A stretch of DNA of 41,033 bases from Candidatus Thiodiazotropha sp. (ex Epidulcina cf. delphinae) (GTDB taxonomy: Bacteria; Pseudomonadota; Gammaproteobacteria; Chromatiales; Chromatiaceae). The position numbers and the translations under genes were made by a program. This document shows, piece by piece, positions 1-5,690 of the stretch; the stretch's first letter is position 1; each line of letters begins with the position of its first letter. Location of the stretch: assembly GCA_025656455.1 (NCBI GenBank), contig JAHXHS010000046.1, forward strand, positions 1 to 41,033, in the 5' to 3' direction. Under the pieces are notes generated by a model. That model was not told the DNA's origin, made no database searches, and worked only from the letters and a program-made list of their open reading frames with translations.

Positions 1-521
1 TTTTTTCTCCAGGCTGTCATCCGTTGGGTAAGAGGTAAAGAACTATGATGAGCTAATCCTTGACTTATCTGGGGTGTCCATATATGTCCGTCTAAACCGG
101 AGGTGTCCGTCTAAACCGGAAAGCGATCAATCACAGGGTACGACCGAAGCGGCTGTACACCAGATTTGACTATAGCTCATCGAAGTAAATGACTGGGTAG
201 ATCGCCGACAGGGGACGCGTTTGCCAGCTGCGCATATCTTCCATCACTAAGGGCTTCTTGTTCTTTAGGTTAGTTCCATTTTCACTGTCTCCTGGTTGAG
301 ATAAGATTAACCAGTTACACAGTTATTTGTACACCCTCCAACAAAACGGCTTGCACCGTCAAGGTCACAGGATGAATTCACCATTCACCCTGTAACCTTG
401 ACTAAGATTAATTAACTGAGATCAATTGAGAGATTAAAGATACACATTTAACGATGTGACCCGTTTATCCCGATTTATCGGCCTTGTCCCGGTGTATAAG
501 CTACAGTTACAGGATGTGCCT
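1..521. other. Non-coding left edge with short repeats
   Basis: I find no convincing gene here. Two copies of TGTCCGTCTAAACCGGA stand in tandem at 85-101 and 104-120 (19-bp period), which looks like the edge of a mobile element. A hairpin with a 14-bp stem and one mismatch lies at 358-371 and 389-402, downstream of the minus-strand gene that ends at 522. It lacks a T-run on either side, so it is not a clear intrinsic terminator. Confidence 0.5.
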
Positions 522-1034
522 CTAAAAACATACCAGATTGTCCCGGTCCAAAGACGCCAAGTGCACATCCAGGGGCCCCTTAAGTTCACCGCGCGTGTAA
601 ACACATTGAGACTGAGGGTTGAAGCCCACTTTCATTTGCATACTACCGATTGCACCGCCAGGATTCAGTGTAACTTCACCTTCAATTTTTTCGTTGTTTA
701 TCTCAAGCGAACCGCATGTGGGATCACCTATTATAGGGTTTACGCACACTTTACCATTACCCTGCCACTTGTCGCTATCCGTATCCATGCATACCTTCCC
801 TGAAACCTGGAGTGAGACAGCTACGCCAATTGGGGGAGGCAGCGGAATCTCTTCGTCAAAGTCGATACAGTTGTTCTCATTCGCGGTTGGGGCTGCCTTA
901 TCGGCTATGGCGGCACTCCTTTCTACTGCATGCTGAATGGCCTTTTCTTTTAACTCCTCAAGTGTAACCTTATATTGAGTGGCTAATTTTCCCCACGCTT
1001 CTTCAGACATTTCATCAATGACTTTTCTGTCCAT
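522..1034 (-). CDS. Hypothetical cysteine-containing protein, 170 aa
   Basis: I do not recognise this 170-aa protein. The N-terminal half (about residues 1-50) looks helical and charged. The rest is rich in Gly, Asn, Asp and Val and probably beta-structured. Six cysteines lie at 56, 82, 97, 107, 144 and 169. There is no signal peptide or membrane segment. The ATG at 1034 has a GGAGA ribosome binding site about 10 nt upstream, which supports the start and a real gene. It stands alone, about 300 bp from the SDR gene on the same strand, with a palindromic element between them. The protein is acidic and could be a small ligand-binding or structural protein, but no function can be assigned. Confidence 0.65.
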   Translation of the reverse strand: MDRKVIDEMSEEAWGKLATQYKVTLEELKEKAIQHAVERSAAIADKAAPTANENNCIDFDEEIPLPPPIGVAVSLQVSGKVCMDTDSDKWQGNGKVCVNPIIGDPTCGSLEINNEKIEGEVTLNPGGAIGSMQMKVGFNPQSQCVYTRGELKGPLDVHLASLDRDNLVCF

Positions 1035-1236
1035 CAGATTATTTCTCCATTAAATGACTATACGCATCCGTTCAAGATAATTCCATTTACTACAGAAATT
1101 TTCATATGTACACCACAACAATATATAAAGTTAGGATTTAGCTCTTTGTATGTCAAGGCTGTCGCCATTAAAAATCCAAATCTTGATGAGAAATGCGGGT
1201 TAAGTCTGTGAATCTCGAGGAAAATTCGAAAAATTC

Positions 1237-1323
1237 GGGGACACCCATCATTTTCAACAAAAAAAACTTAAACATTCATGTTGCTCTATCTATATACCCT
1301 AGATGAAATGATGGGTGTCACCG
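1237..1323. repeat. Small palindromic element (GGGGACACCCATCATTT ends)
   Basis: A segment of about 87 bp is bounded by inverted repeats: GGGGACACCCATCATTT at the left (from 1237) and its complement with one mismatch at the right (about 1306-1322). The interior is A/T rich and non-coding. The end sequence closely matches the start of the larger repeats at 3905, 14227, 17324, 25156 and 25307, so this is probably a minimal non-autonomous member of the same family. It lies between the two minus-strand genes. Confidence 0.6.
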
Positions 1324-1342
1324 TTTTTCCCCCCGTTTTTCG

Positions 1343-2206
1343 CTACCGTTTTTCGTTGGCGTTATTCAAGTTGGTGAAGTATTCTTTTAACGTGTGTTTC
1401 CCATATTCAGGGGCAAGCATGTCCATTGCCATGACTGTCAGGAAAAATTCAACTGGACCATAGACCTTGCTTCCGGTAAATAACCTCACCGTCTTTAGAA
1501 TTGCAACCCTTACCCAGTCAGGAATATGAGTTATTTTCGGTTCATTCCCCAAAATTTTAAAAGCTGTCATTGCAATCTCATTTTGGGAGAGTATTTCGGG
1601 GCCTCCTATTGCAACTTCTTTATCAGACTTGTCGATAGCATCTACGCAAACAGTCGCCAAATCTTCACCATGGATTGGATTCGCTTTCAGCTCTCCATTT
1701 CCAAAAAGATATACTTGTCCTCTTTTCGCCATGTTAAAAAATTCTGACATATCAGAGAAAAAACCATTTGGGCGGACAATGCAGTAATCTAAACCCGACC
1801 TCTTCAATTGCTCAACAAACATCTCTTTTGCATTGCATATTTTCAAATGTCTTAGTTTTTCACCATTTAGGACTGAAACATAAATGAATTTTTTAACTCC
1901 ACTCTTTTTAGCTTCTTCCAACAAATTCATATTAGCTTGATAGTCTACATCCATATAGGTAAGACCATCTTTTTGCCTTGTAATACCAACAGTTGAAATA
2001 ACGACATCGATGCCTTTACAGCTCTCTTTGATGGAATCCGGCTTAGTCAGTTCTGCCTTAAGCACCTCGTTTGTTTCAATATCCTTTTGCGTAAGCTTTT
2101 CTGGGTTTCGAGCGATTGTCCTACAGAAATAAGCGTTTTTTTGAAGCTCCTTCGCAATGTAGCTTCCCAAGTAACCTGTTGATCCAGCCAATAGGATTTT
2201 TTTCAT
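1343..2206 (-). CDS. SDR-family NAD(P)-binding oxidoreductase (atypical, NmrA-like)
   Basis: This 287-aa protein begins MKKILLAGSTGYLGSYIAKE, with the GxxGxxG nucleotide-binding motif of an N-terminal Rossmann fold. Later segments (DVVISTVGITRQ, KKFIYVSVLNGEK, YCIVRPNGFF) follow the pattern of extended or atypical short-chain dehydrogenases in the NmrA/NDUFA9-like group, in which the YxxxK catalytic pair is often lost, as it appears to be here. It is probably a cytoplasmic oxidoreductase or redox-sensing NAD(P)-binding protein; the substrate is unknown. I chose the ATG at 2206 because the glycine motif then falls near residue 10. An in-frame ATG at 2281 would add 25 residues translated from a tandem repeat. 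Two 25-bp repeats lie just upstream and may be regulatory. Confidence 0.8.
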   Translation of the reverse strand: MKKILLAGSTGYLGSYIAKELQKNAYFCRTIARNPEKLTQKDIETNEVLKAELTKPDSIKESCKGIDVVISTVGITRQKDGLTYMDVDYQANMNLLEEAKKSGVKKFIYVSVLNGEKLRHLKICNAKEMFVEQLKRSGLDYCIVRPNGFFSDMSEFFNMAKRGQVYLFGNGELKANPIHGEDLATVCVDAIDKSDKEVAIGGPEILSQNEIAMTAFKILGNEPKITHIPDWVRVAILKTVRLFTGSKVYGPVEFFLTVMAMDMLAPEYGKHTLKEYFTNLNNANEKR

Positions 2207-2226
2207 ATTGCTACAGGTGATTATGT

Positions 2227-2276
2227 AACACGCTCGAATATTGGGATATGCAACACGCACAAATATTGTAATATGC
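2227..2276. promoter_or_regulatory. Tandem 25-bp repeat upstream of the SDR gene
   Basis: Two adjacent 25-bp units, 2227-2251 and 2252-2276, both begin AACACGC, contain AATATT and end ATATGC, and differ at only a few positions. They sit 20-70 bp upstream of the SDR start codon on the minus strand, where a promoter or operator would lie. That suggests a repeated regulator binding site, but the binding protein is unknown. Confidence 0.4.
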
Positions 2277-2316
2277 GGCATAATGTTTTATAAATGTTCT
2301 CGGAACATCTATTGGC

Positions 2317-2775
2317 ATGCAAGGAGCAATTACCCCCATGGATTCAGGACCACAACCGATTGATCCCCGTGTAGAACAATTTTGGGTACGATACATCGAT
2401 GTACTTAAGCTTTTCCGTATACTTGAAAGAGCCCACCCTTGGTATCGCCGGCATGTTCAAGGGTTTATTGACGACCATCCCGCTACCCGCCTGCAGGCGC
2501 ATAATCCGGCATCGTGCCAGCACTGGCTGCAAATGAAAATACAAAGAATTCTCTGGGAACGCAATTCCCGGGTCTTTACCGTAAATTCCTGGTTGCGATC
2601 AGAATCCCGGACTATTCCATCAATACTGAGAAAAGTTATCTTGGCTGGACTAATCGATTCCTTCGTTTCCACCATGACAAGCTCCCTGGCGACTGCTCCG
2701 AACCGGACGTAGCCTCCTTTCTAGAACATTTAGCTTTGCAACGCAAGGTTGCCGGGCCCACTCAGGCGCAGGCAT
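2317..2775 (+). pseudogene. Tyrosine recombinase (integron-integrase-like) N-terminal remnant
   Basis: The first frame reads from MDSGPQPIDPRVEQFWVRYI through HPWYRRHVQGFIDDHP, an N-terminal extension I know from long integron-integrase-like recombinases. Near 2530 the reading shifts to another frame that gives the SAM-like core-binding domain (IPDYSINTEKSYLGWTNRFL, then SEPDVASFLEHLALQRKV, ending TQAQAL). The catalytic domain with the R-H-R-Y residues is absent, because the sequence switches at 2776 to the tRNA-Leu flank repeat. The gene is therefore frameshifted and truncated exactly at the island's left repeat. It is probably the relic of an integrase that acted at this tRNA site. Confidence 0.75.
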
Positions 2776-2852
2776 TAAAAACAGTGCCTTTCATGGTTTT
2801 TGGTAGTCTGTGATGGTCTTTCAATATGGTGCCGAGGAGAGGACTTGAACCT
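2776..2852. repeat. Left attachment-like repeat (tRNA-Leu 3' end fragment)
   Basis: This copy matches 26035-26111 at 75 of 77 positions. It contains the terminal 25 bp of the tRNA-Leu gene, including the encoded CCA (2828-2852, minus orientation), and 52 bp that lie downstream of the intact gene at the other end. Its left edge falls inside the loop of the tRNA terminator hairpin, so the terminator is incomplete here. This is the expected structure of an att-type duplication left by an element inserted into a tRNA 3' end. Confidence 0.7.
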
Positions 2853-2954
2853 TATGCAGGGAGCATGAATATACTAATGAAAACAATAGGATACAATTTT
2901 TGTTATTTTCTACGCTCCACTCGCGGCCAAATAAGCAAATACTTATAGACTGAA

Positions 2955-3464
2955 TTAGTCTGGAGCTCTCCCCGATTTTTCTAGTGTGTCTTGAAGCCGT
3001 TTGCTTTCCTGTCTGGCTTCTGTCAACAGAGTTTTCCAATCATCGGGTGGGTGACCACTCTCTATCATACGGCGAAAAATGCGATAAGCATCTGTACTAC
3101 TCCCATAGGCACGCTTTGTATGGTCATCGTTGACCCATGCATAGATGATGATCTTGCTCTCTTGGTGGTAACGGAAAAACAGCCGGTACTGCTGGAAGAA
3201 CTTGGCACGGAACCAGTGCTTGTGCTCGTCACCCAAAGTGGAGCCCTGGCGATAATCCGTTCGGGCCGGGTCTTGGGGTATGATCTCGAATGCTAGTTTG
3301 GCGATGGCGGCAAGTTGTTTGGTAGGGTTCTTCCTGGTGTAGCCTTTCGGGCCTTTTCGGAGCAGGCGCTCTACCTTCTGCAGGAGGGCTTCCAACTGCT
3401 CGAGGAAGAGTGAGTGAGCGAAGAGGGTCCAGCCATTGATGACCAGGGGTTTACTGGTAGCCAA
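2955..3464 (-). CDS. yhaV: YhaV-family type II toxin (RNase)
   Basis: This is a 169-aa toxin related to E. coli YhaV (154 aa), a ribosome-dependent endoribonuclease of the RelE superfamily that is neutralised by PrlF. Family segments are clear: INGWTLFAHSLF near the N-terminus, then QYRLFFRYHQESKIIIYAWV, NDDHTKRAYGSSTDAY and SGHPPDDW. The gene starts 2 nt after the antitoxin stop, with a TTG codon at 3464. No ATG or GTG lies close by in frame, and the homologous NGW segment begins about 10 residues in. The order antitoxin then toxin, with tight spacing, matches prlF-yhaV. The C-terminal tail is about 15 residues longer than in E. coli. It lies just inside the island's left repeat, a common place for stabilising toxin-antitoxin pairs. 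Confidence 0.9.
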   Translation of the reverse strand: MATSKPLVINGWTLFAHSLFLEQLEALLQKVERLLRKGPKGYTRKNPTKQLAAIAKLAFEIIPQDPARTDYRQGSTLGDEHKHWFRAKFFQQYRLFFRYHQESKIIIYAWVNDDHTKRAYGSSTDAYRIFRRMIESGHPPDDWKTLLTEARQESKRLQDTLEKSGRAPD

Positions 3465-3466
3465 TC

Positions 3467-3805
3467 TTAGTCTTCCTCGTCCTGATTGTCGTCAGGGAGT
3501 GGTGATTCGAGGTCGATTTCAACATCGCCAACCAATGATTGCACTCGCTCAGCCAGATCGGTGCTCAGAGCATGTACATGCTGAGGGTGCTTTGCAATAT
3601 CTTTGGCAAGAAACCCCAGGAACTGCCCGATAAGCGGGTCAGCCTCAGAGTCGTCGACACGGGTCAGCACGATCTTTCCATCCGGTTGAAGAGAGAAGCG
3701 GATTTTGTCACGCTTTCCGAGGTGCAGGGCACGGCGCACGGATTCAGGTACCGTTGTCTGATAGCGGTCGGTGAGAGTTGATTCCACAGTCAGTGTTGCG
3801 GTCAT
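3467..3805 (-). CDS. prlF: PrlF-family antitoxin (AbrB-type)
   Basis: This 112-aa antitoxin of the PrlF/SohA family carries an AbrB-type swapped-hairpin DNA-binding fold at the N-terminus. The segment STLTDRYQTTVPESVRRAL matches the family pattern for that fold. The middle (QFLGFLAKDIAKHPQHV) resembles the PrlF region that follows it, and the tail is very acidic (DDNQDEED). I placed the start at the ATG at 3805, which has GGAGG 7 nt upstream; an in-frame GTG at 3817 overlaps that site. PrlF binds YhaV and represses its own operon. A palindrome between the promoter elements just upstream fits that autoregulation. Confidence 0.9.
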   Translation of the reverse strand: MTATLTVESTLTDRYQTTVPESVRRALHLGKRDKIRFSLQPDGKIVLTRVDDSEADPLIGQFLGFLAKDIAKHPQHVHALSTDLAERVQSLVGDVEIDLESPLPDDNQDEED

Positions 3806-3839
3806 TTTGACCTCCACAAAAATTGATTACCTGCAATTA

Positions 3840-3868
3840 ATGGTAATGCAAGTGCATTACCATGTCAA
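3840..3868 (-). promoter_or_regulatory. prlF-yhaV promoter with palindromic operator
   Basis: On the minus strand a consensus TTGACA (-35, at 3868-3863) is followed after 17 nt by TACCAT (-10, at 3845-3840), about 35 nt before the prlF start codon. The spacer and the start of the -10 carry a perfect 9-bp inverted repeat, GGTAATGCA-2-TGCATTACC (3842-3861). A further GGTAAT half-site lies a little downstream. This is a natural site for autorepression by PrlF. The promoter is predicted by eye only. Confidence 0.6.
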
Positions 3869-4120
3869 GTGTATCTAGGGTCTACATATTGGTTGGTATG
3901 TTAACAATACGGGGACACTCATCATTTGAGCATGAGGATTTGAGCGCAGCACTCTTGATCCCTTGATCGGACTGTTGTACAAGCTGGTGTTGTCGTCGCT
4001 TACCCGCTGCCGGGAACGGACCGGTTTGTTGCGAGCGTGGCCTTACTGTTAACAGGGAACACCTGATACGGCATGAACGTTTGGGTTTGTTTGCCCTGGT
4101 TTTCAGGGTTCGGACACCTA

Positions 4121-4281
4121 AGGGCTGCGGCAAAAATAAATTATCCCAAACTGCTTGTCTTATTCCCCGCCTTCGTTGTTGTAGCTTCGGTTGCATAGTC
4201 CCGGCTATGCGCCCTACGCTACGCCTAGAAGGCAAGCAATAATCCGGCGCATTTTGGGATAATTTATTTTTGCCGCAGCCC
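4121..4281. mobile_element. MITE with 30-bp terminal inverted repeats and TA duplication
   Basis: A 161-bp insertion is present in R1 copy A and absent from copy B. It begins AGGGCTGCGGCAAAAATAAA and ends with the complement. The terminal repeats are perfect over 30 bp (from 4121, and ending at 4281-4282). TA flanks it at 4119-4120 and 4282-4283, where copy B has a single TA. TA duplication is typical of MITEs mobilised by IS630/Tc1-mariner transposases. The empty site in copy B defines the insertion to the base. Confidence 0.85.
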
Positions 4282-4445
4282 TAAAAACTTGAAAACGGCC
4301 GCAAAATGGGTGAATCTGCGCCACAGTTGTGAATTTTTCGCAAAAGGAAGGTGCGGGTATGTGCGAGCACGCATAGCAGAGCCTTGCTTTGTGTTGCAAA
4401 CGGCAAGACCCGACCCTCGATTTTGCCGCACAAGGAAGCCAAGGT

Positions 4446-5348
4446 ATGATCTGGTTCAGCGCTTACGATCAGGACAAAGAGACCCAGATGCAGACTGACA
4501 TCAGCCACCTGCCACAGGAGAAACAGCGGGAGCTGGAACGGATCGCGGAGATCCTTCGCGTCCGGGAGGGAGTGGAGATGGTGATCCTCTTCGGCAGCTA
4601 CGCCCGTGGGGATTGGCGGGAGGAGAAGGCGCTGAATCCGAACCGCTGGTCCGGCCACGTCTCCGACTACGATATCCTGGTCGTGGTCCAAGAACCCGTG
4701 GGTGCGGACTTCCTCCACGCGATCAAGGAGGCCGTCAAGGTCCCCGGCCTCTCCGCCCGCGTCAGCCCCATCGTCCACGATATCGTCGATCTGAATGACC
4801 AGCTCGAAGAGGGGCGCTACTTTTTTCTCGACATCAAGCGCGAGGGCCGACTGCTCCACGATTCGGAGGCCTTCACCCTGGTCGAACCGCGAGAACTCTC
4901 GCCCGAAGAGCGCCAACGTATCGCCCAGGCCGATTTCGACTACTGGTATGACCGGGCTAGGAAATTCTACGGCATATATGAGTTCTGCTACGAGAAAGGC
5001 GATCTCCCGCTGGCGGCTTTCAATCTCAACCAAGCCAGCGAATCGGCCTACAAGGCAATCCTGCTGGTCTTCACCGGCTACTGTCCTCACGAGCACCTGC
5101 TCGCATGGCTCGGCGAAGAGGCCGCCGAGTTCGGCCCCGTCTTCCGCGAGATTTTCCCCGACGACACGGAAAAGGCGCAAGAACGCTTCACCCTCCTGGA
5201 TCGCGCCTACATCGGCGCCCGCTACAAAAAGAACTTCATCATTTTCTGGGGCGACGTGGACTTCCTCGCCCCCCGTGTCAAGCAACTTCTGGAGACCACC
5301 GAAACGATATGCCGTCAAGCGATCGAATCGCTGGCAGACGAGGGTTGA
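4446..5348 (+). CDS. Fused nucleotidyltransferase (MNT)-HEPN protein, copy A
   Basis: This 300-aa protein joins a minimal nucleotidyltransferase domain and a HEPN domain in one chain. The N-terminal half has GSYARGDW (about residues 50-57) and SDYDILVVV (73-81), the GS and DxD signature whose two Asp residues bind metal. The C-terminal half (about 165-290) resembles the HEPN family (NLNQASESAYKAILLVFTGY, then LLDRAYIGARY). I do not see the Rx4-6H motif of RNase-active HEPN toxins, so it may not be a nuclease. In two-gene HEPN-MNT systems the MNT antitoxin AMPylates the HEPN toxin; a fusion could be self-controlled or have another role. Start: ATG 4446 has AAGGAAG 7 nt upstream; ATG 4488 (MQTDISHLPQ) is an alternative with a weaker site. 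It is identical to the protein at 17702-18604. Confidence 0.85.
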   Translation: MIWFSAYDQDKETQMQTDISHLPQEKQRELERIAEILRVREGVEMVILFGSYARGDWREEKALNPNRWSGHVSDYDILVVVQEPVGADFLHAIKEAVKVPGLSARVSPIVHDIVDLNDQLEEGRYFFLDIKREGRLLHDSEAFTLVEPRELSPEERQRIAQADFDYWYDRARKFYGIYEFCYEKGDLPLAAFNLNQASESAYKAILLVFTGYCPHEHLLAWLGEEAAEFGPVFREIFPDDTEKAQERFTLLDRAYIGARYKKNFIIFWGDVDFLAPRVKQLLETTETICRQAIESLADEG

Positions 5349-5554
5349 GGTGTAGGGACGTGTGATGGGTTTTTCGATAGGGTGTCTACTAGAGGACTTG
5401 GTGCTATAACTCTGTATCTAATTGATTTAAAAATATTATTTCTCTCAGGCTTTGTTTCTGCCCGTCATTTTTGTGTTAATAAGCGCAAGATATTGAATAA
5501 CCCAGACATTCACTTAAATTCCGAGTGATTTTGAGTGGGTGTCTGGCTAAACTG

Positions 5555-5690
5555 GGGATGGACTATGGTGTGGTGACGACGCTGGAAGAGGCGTTGAATG
5601 GTTAGAGTGGCTAAATCCTTATTTGTAGGTGGTTGTAATCCGGGTTGCATGCGGCTCTTGGCCAATATTGTGTAACTTGCCAAAAAGGAA
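5555..5690 (+). other. Leader of the ATPase cluster with a possible gene tail
   Basis: Immediately after the R1 boundary, a short frame ending at about 5605 reads MDYGVVTTLEEALNG and then stop. It could be the 3' tail of a gene cut by R1, but it is too short to identify. The rest is non-coding and must hold the promoter of the downstream cluster; I see no convincing promoter by eye. The 3' arm of R1 (5349-5554) also holds no gene. Confidence 0.3.

Larger units (their letters stand above)
3905..5554. repeat. Repeat R1, copy A (1650 bp)
   Basis: This segment is nearly identical to 17324-18808. It starts CAATACGGGGACACTCATC, carries one complete HEPN-nucleotidyltransferase gene, and ends near GGGTGTCTGGCTAAACTG. 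The two ends share an imperfect inverted repeat (GACACTCATCA against GACACCCACTCA). Apart from a 163-bp MITE insertion in this copy, differences are a few substitutions and one- or two-base indels outside the coding region; the encoded proteins are identical. The 5' arm of about 500 bp shows no convincing gene. There is no transposase, so R1 is best seen as a non-autonomous, gene-carrying mobile unit or a recent segmental duplication. Confidence 0.8.

Noticed and set aside
358..402. Intrinsic terminator for the gene ending at 522
   Set aside because: Good hairpin, but no T-run follows on the minus strand and it is 120 bp away.
2227..2276. CRISPR-like or iteron array
   Set aside because: Only two adjacent units with no spacers and no cas or replication genes nearby.
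4281..5318. Long open frame (345 codons) on the minus strand opposite the HEPN-nucleotidyltransferase gene, repeated at 17537-18574
   Set aside because: It is antisense to a gene with clear GS/DxD motifs, has no recognisable domain, and owes its length to G/C-rich codon use of the real gene.
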